In this document: positions 60,924 through 64,000 of the stretch, one piece after another | Position numbering within the stretch: the first letter of the stretch is position 1 | Layout of the letters: every line of letters begins with the position of its first letter | NCBI RefSeq assembly: GCF_000721105.1 | Contig: NZ_JOEV01000023.1 | Span: forward strand, 1 to 64,000 | Direction of reading: 5' to 3' | DNA length: 64,000 nucleotides | DNA from: Streptomyces cellulosae | Lineage (GTDB): Bacteria; Actinomycetota; Actinomycetes; Streptomycetales; Streptomycetaceae | Made by a program: the position numbers and the translations under genes | Notes under the pieces: generated by a model | What the model was told of the DNA's origin: nothing | The model's database searches: none | The model's input: only the letters and a program-made list of their open reading frames with translations

Positions 60924-61490
60924 ATGAACGAGCGACAGCGAGCCCGCAGGCCCGGCGGGCGCAGTGCCCGCGTCGGCGCGCAGGTGCACCAGGCCGTCAC
61001 CGAACTGATCAGCGAGCGCGGCTACGGCAACTTCACCGTCGGCGAGGTCGCTGCCCGCGCAGGTGTCGCTGACAGCAGCGTGTACCGTCGGTGGGGCAGT
61101 CTGGAAACCCTGCTCAGCGAGGTGGCGCTCGCCCGTCTCAATGCGCAGTCGCCGATGCCCGACACCGGGAGCCTCGCCGGCGACCTGCGCACTTACGCTG
61201 CCCAAGTGGCCCGCGAGATCACCGGACCCGACGGTCCGGCGGTGCTGCACCTGGCCTTCGCCCTGTCGAGCAGCGGTCAGCAGGGCCTGCAGGCGAGCGA
61301 GCACCTGCGCGCCGAACGCACCCGGCAACTGCAGTCCATGCTCGATCGCGCCCGCGACCGTGGCGAGCCCACACTGGACGCGTTCGACGTGCTGGACCAC
61401 ATCCTGGCACCGATGTACATCCGCGTCCTGTTCGGCATGGTCCCGCTCACCCCGGACTACATCGACGGGCTGGTCGACCGATTGCTGTGA
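60924..61490 (+). CDS. TetR-family repressor of the divergent MFS gene
   Basis: A 188-residue regulator from ATG 60924, nine bases after the second operator. The DNA-binding domain is complete (VGAQVHQAVTELISERGYGN, FTVGEVAARAGVADSSVYRR, WGSLETLLSEVALARL); the C-terminal domain is of the TetR_C_16 type (DLRTYAAQVAREITG ... ILAPMYIRVLFGMVPLTPDY). It should repress itself and the exporter until a drug binds. Confidence 0.94.
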   Translation: MNERQRARRPGGRSARVGAQVHQAVTELISERGYGNFTVGEVAARAGVADSSVYRRWGSLETLLSEVALARLNAQSPMPDTGSLAGDLRTYAAQVAREITGPDGPAVLHLAFALSSSGQQGLQASEHLRAERTRQLQSMLDRARDRGEPTLDAFDVLDHILAPMYIRVLFGMVPLTPDYIDGLVDRLL

Positions 61491-61606
61491 CCGCACCCGG
61501 TTTCCTATCTGACCACGGAGGTCCCTGACCGGGTACACCTTTCGTCCCGCTGGTCAGCTGCACTCTGCGGAGAAGCCATCACCTGCACCGGACGAAGGAC
61601 AGCGAC

Positions 61607-61990
61607 TCAGTGGCTGCGGCCTGGATGTGGCTGGGTCGGCAATGCCCGGACCGGCAAATCCGGGCTCGACAGGACGCGGAGCAGCTGCTGGTTGTGCGCC
61701 GTCAGTTGGTTCACGACGTGCACCAGCTGCTCGACATCGGCCCGCAGCTGGGCGAGCTCGATGGCGTCCTTGGGCGTCCTTGGCGCGAGTTCCTTGACTC
61801 TGACGACCTGCCGACGAGGAGCATCTCGGAGTCCGGCGTCTGTCCGCGAGCCCTGACCTGCCTATAGAAGTCGTTCTTGAGGTCGAGGGGGCGCTGGGTG
61901 AGCGCGTTGCGCGGTACGCCGGCTTCCTGGGCCAGGGCGACAACTGTTCCAGGGTGAGCTTGTCCCGTCTCGATTTGGTTTTCTATACCC
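61607..61990 (-). pseudogene. DUF6262-like coiled-coil protein (recombinase accessory), frameshifted
   Basis: Minus-strand parts read LAQEAGVPRNALTQRPLDLK then NDFYRQVRARGQTPDSEMLL in one frame, and VKELAPRTPKDAIELAQLRA, DVEQLVHVVNQLTAHNQQLL, ending PTQPHPGRSH and a stop at 61607, in another. This matches the small coiled-coil proteins (start region ... AGVPRNALTQRHxDLKNxFYxxVR) that accompany tyrosine recombinases on mobile elements. Its recombinase partner is not present. Confidence 0.65.
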
Positions 61991-62074
61991 ATACGCCCGG
62001 CCACCGGCTCCGCTTTGCCGTGGACCGTGGGCTGTTCGCTGTGGCTGCGCGGGACCGGCCGCTGGCCTTCCCGG

Positions 62075-62790
62075 GTCGACCCGTCGAGCGGCCAGGGGCC
62101 GTTCCAGTCCGGGTCGATCGCCGTCAGCTGCTGCGCGCTCCGCCGCCCGCTCCGCGTCCTTCCCGAGGCCGCCCTTCCGCCGCAGGTTGGCCATGTGCTG
62201 CCCGACCGGTACCATCGCCTCGCCTTCGCCCCACACGGCGTCCTGGCGGGGTGCGAGGTGTCCGGCGGCCCGCCGGTAGGAGCGCAGCGCGGCGAGCTTG
62301 TTCTCCCAGGCTTCTTCGCCCGATTCCCAGACCATGTCGGCCTCCGGGGCGTCCAGCAGGGTGTTGCGCCGGTCATCCAGTTCACCTGCCCGCAGGGCCT
62401 CTTGCTGCTGGTGGACCCACCTGCCCAGCGGGAAATCCTTCGTGACGCCGACTTCGACCTCCGTGTCGCACGGGACGGTGTAGAGGCCGGTGATGTGGTG
62501 CTTCTTCCGCCAGCGGAGGAGGACTTGGTAGCCCTTGAGCCAGACCAGGGATTCAGGCCGGTACACCCGGGTGCGGAGGAAGGGCGAGATGGTCGCCGTG
62601 TCCCGGGGGAGGAGTGCAGCAGTGCCGACTCGACCGCACCGTCGGTGCCGTCCTCCTGGTCCTCGCCCACCTCGCCGCCGGCCGCGACGATCCGCCCTTC
62701 TTCATCGCGCTGGATGTGTACCTTGCGCTTCCCGCTGCTCAGGGCACGGGAGGCGAGCTGCGCAACGAGTCGTTCATCATGACTGCGGGG
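62075..62790 (-). pseudogene. Subtelomeric-type helicase remnant with helicase-associated (HA) repeats
   Basis: Minus-strand frames give SSGKRKVHIQRDEEGRIVAA, VYRPESLVWLKGYQVLLRWR, DTEVEVGVTKDFPLGRWVHQ, WENKLAALRSYRRAAGHLAP, RQDAVWGEGEAMVPVGQHMA and LTAIDPDWNGPWPLDG. These are the end of a superfamily 2 helicase followed by HA repeats (W-x5-L-x3-Y...GHLxxxxxxVxxGxxLGxWxxxQR). Large HA helicases of this type are typical of Streptomyces chromosome ends and linear plasmids. The DEAD core is missing and frameshifts occur. Confidence 0.7.
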
Positions 62791-63332
62791 CCCTATGTCT
62801 GCAGTCCATGCACACCCACCCGAGCTAGGTGACGATCACCCTGGGCCTGCACCCGGGAAAGGAAGCCTGCTCGAGGCTGATCTTCCCGACCGAGGACGTC
62901 TACGGTTCATCGCCCGAACTGGCTGAGGCCACGTGGAACTCCGCAGCCGCGGGGTCGCCGTCGATGGCCCCGCTGACGCGCCGTTGCCTGTGGGCGCCAC
63001 GATCACACCTTCCTCGGGAGTGGCGTGATGACAGCGATCCCGAGGCGTACGAGCCGGTCACCACCAGTGAGTGCGCTACCGGTCCTTGATCGACACCGCA
63101 ATCATCTGAGACCGGTCCCGCGAGCGAGAACCCGGCGGATGATCCGCCGGGGCCCTCAGCGTCTTGTCGTACGCCCTATCAACCACCGGCGAGGGCGGCA
63201 CGGCGATTGCGCGTCATGCCCGATGACCCTGACCTGCCTTCTTTCGGCCTCATCGAATCTCGTGGACCGGTGGTCGGGTTCCCACGCACTCTTGCTGTCA
63301 TCACAGGAACCACACACTTCGGGAGAGACGTC
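62791..63332. other. Intergenic region before the peptidoglycan-binding gene
   Basis: A plus-strand frame (62829-63089, starting VTITLGLHPGKEACS) is open but has no ribosome site or known family. The promoter for the gene at 63333 must lie near the end. A strong palindrome at 63131-63151 is listed separately. Confidence 0.4.
63131..63151. terminator. Perfect hairpin, probable terminator
   Basis: CCCGGCGGAT-G-ATCCGCCGGG, a 10-bp perfect stem with a one-base centre. It lies between the helicase remnant and the peptidoglycan-binding gene. No T tract follows. Confidence 0.55.
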
Positions 63333-63701
63333 ATGCGCACCCACCGTTTGGCCCTGTTGTGCAGCACCGTCGTACTCGCCGCCGGCGGGACCCTCGCGGG
63401 CGCGACCTCGGCGAGCGCCGTGGCCCCCGCCGAGTCCAACTGCAACTACATCTCCGACTCCTCGCGGCCCACGGTCCGCCCCGGCGACAAGGGCAACGCG
63501 GTTCGCCAGGTGCAGTGCCTCATCAACTTCTACAGCGCGTACCCCACCTTGCTCGACGTGGACGGAGACTACGGTCAGAACACGGCGCGGGGCGTCTACT
63601 GGGTGCAGACCTGCAACGGCACCACGGGCGGAGCCGACGGCATCGTCGGCTCCAGCACATGGTCCCGTCTCTACAGCCCCAAGGCCGCCTGCGCCATATA
63701 G
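63333..63701 (+). CDS. Secreted peptidoglycan-binding domain protein
   Basis: A 122-residue protein from ATG 63333 after GGGAGAG. A signal peptide (MRTHRLALLCSTVVLAAGGT, cut near SASA-VAP) precedes a PG_binding_1 domain: SRPTVRPGDKGNAVRQVQCL, LLDVDGDYGQNTARGVYWVQ, DGIVGSSTWSRLYS. Conserved cysteines in SNCNY and VQTCNG probably form a disulfide. It sits 102 bp upstream of an amidase gene, so the two likely act together on the cell wall. Confidence 0.92.
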   Translation: MRTHRLALLCSTVVLAAGGTLAGATSASAVAPAESNCNYISDSSRPTVRPGDKGNAVRQVQCLINFYSAYPTLLDVDGDYGQNTARGVYWVQTCNGTTGGADGIVGSSTWSRLYSPKAACAI

Positions 63702-63802
63702 CCGTACAGCCGCACTCCTCCGTTCCACCGGCTGCCCGCTTCCCGACCGACGGAGCGGGCAGCTTCGACCGGCCCGGACAACCCCACAGGAGGAATCACG
63801 CG

Positions 63803-64000
63803 ATGACGGTCCCGGACTCGACCTCCGCGGGCTCGCCGAACCCGGCCCACACGGCGTCCCCAGTACCACGACGCGTGTTCCTGGGCGCGCTCGGAATCGC
63901 CGCCGCGTTGAGCGTGGTGCCCCGGCCTGCGGCGGCCGCCGCCTCCGCCGCGTACACGCTGCTGTCGCGCGGGGACTGGGGCGCGGACGAGACCCTGCGG
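63803..64000 (+). CDS. N-acetylmuramoyl-L-alanine amidase / PGRP-like, N-terminus only
   Basis: ATG 63803 after AGGAGG (63788-63793). Sixty-six codons are visible: a Tat-like signal region (VPRRVFLGALGIAAALSVVP RPAAAA) and then YTLLSRGDWGADETLR, the start of the amidase_2/PGRP domain (ISRxQWGADExLR). The zinc site lies beyond the window edge. Probably a secreted cell-wall amidase linked with the upstream peptidoglycan-binding protein. Confidence 0.8.
   Translation, partial: MTVPDSTSAGSPNPAHTASPVPRRVFLGALGIAAALSVVPRPAAAAASAAYTLLSRGDWGADETLR

Noticed and set aside
59208..61538. Minus-strand open frame of 776 codons spanning MFS and TetR genes.
   Set aside because: It runs out of phase through both real genes and through their operators; composition is Arg/Pro-rich as expected of a shadow frame.
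1..64000. CRISPR arrays.
   Set aside because: The tandem arrays found have 6, 7 or 9-bp units without spacers, and no cas gene is present.

Overview
The window is high-GC actinobacterial DNA, almost certainly Streptomyces. Evidence: strong GC bias at third codon positions, GTG/TTG starts with AGGAGG-type ribosome sites, Streptomyces-type regulators (SigB/SigF-like sigma factor, anti-sigma kinases, SpoIIE phosphatase, class F sortase), and above all remnants of the telomere genes tap and tpg at 51.5-53.0 kb. Together with a subtelomeric-type helicase remnant, fragments of at least six transposase families and many broken genes, this points to a decaying arm of a linear chromosome or a linear plasmid. 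No telomere palindromes are seen.

Layout. 0-9.7 kb is the best preserved accessory block: a minus-strand set (LLM-class flavin monooxygenase, two MFS transporters, peptide-type binding lipoprotein, fused double ABC ATPase, start of a second LLM monooxygenase) facing a plus-strand pair of flavin reductases. It looks like an uptake-and-oxidation system for an unknown organic substrate. 10-16.6 kb holds a CGNR regulator/MFS divergent pair, a class F sortase with a small surface protein, a broken anti-sigma gene, an intact SigB-family sigma factor and an AAA ATPase. 17-34 kb is a transposon graveyard with isolated intact genes (DUF5996, VOC, DinB), an accessory tRNA-Trp near LexA and integrase remnants, and a polysaccharide lyase broken by one stop codon.

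34-51 kb is denser in intact genes: a PAS-PAS-GAF-SpoIIE-HATPase protein, an ADP-ribosylglycohydrolase, a PhyH-like dioxygenase, an AraC regulator, an MFS-TetR operon with a clear double operator, a GNAT, an anti-sigma ATPase, a PIG-L deacetylase and a haloperoxidase-like hydrolase. Between them lie IS630, IS982 and IS5 remnants. 51-64 kb contains the tap-tpg pseudogenes, adenosine deaminase, MerR and SDR genes, a dispersed palindromic intergenic repeat (four copies), an IS5-like element with terminal repeats that encloses a cysteine-rich passenger gene, an MFS/TetR divergent pair with two operators, a helicase remnant, a secreted peptidoglycan-binding protein and the start of an amidase.

Four points deserve attention: the monooxygenase/transport cluster, the IS with a passenger gene, the repeat family beside tap-tpg, and the very large number of one-base frameshifts and Tyr-codon-to-stop changes. 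The last may reflect real decay or uncorrected sequencing errors, and this must be settled before any pseudogene call is trusted. All functional calls rest on recognised motifs read by eye; no database search was possible.
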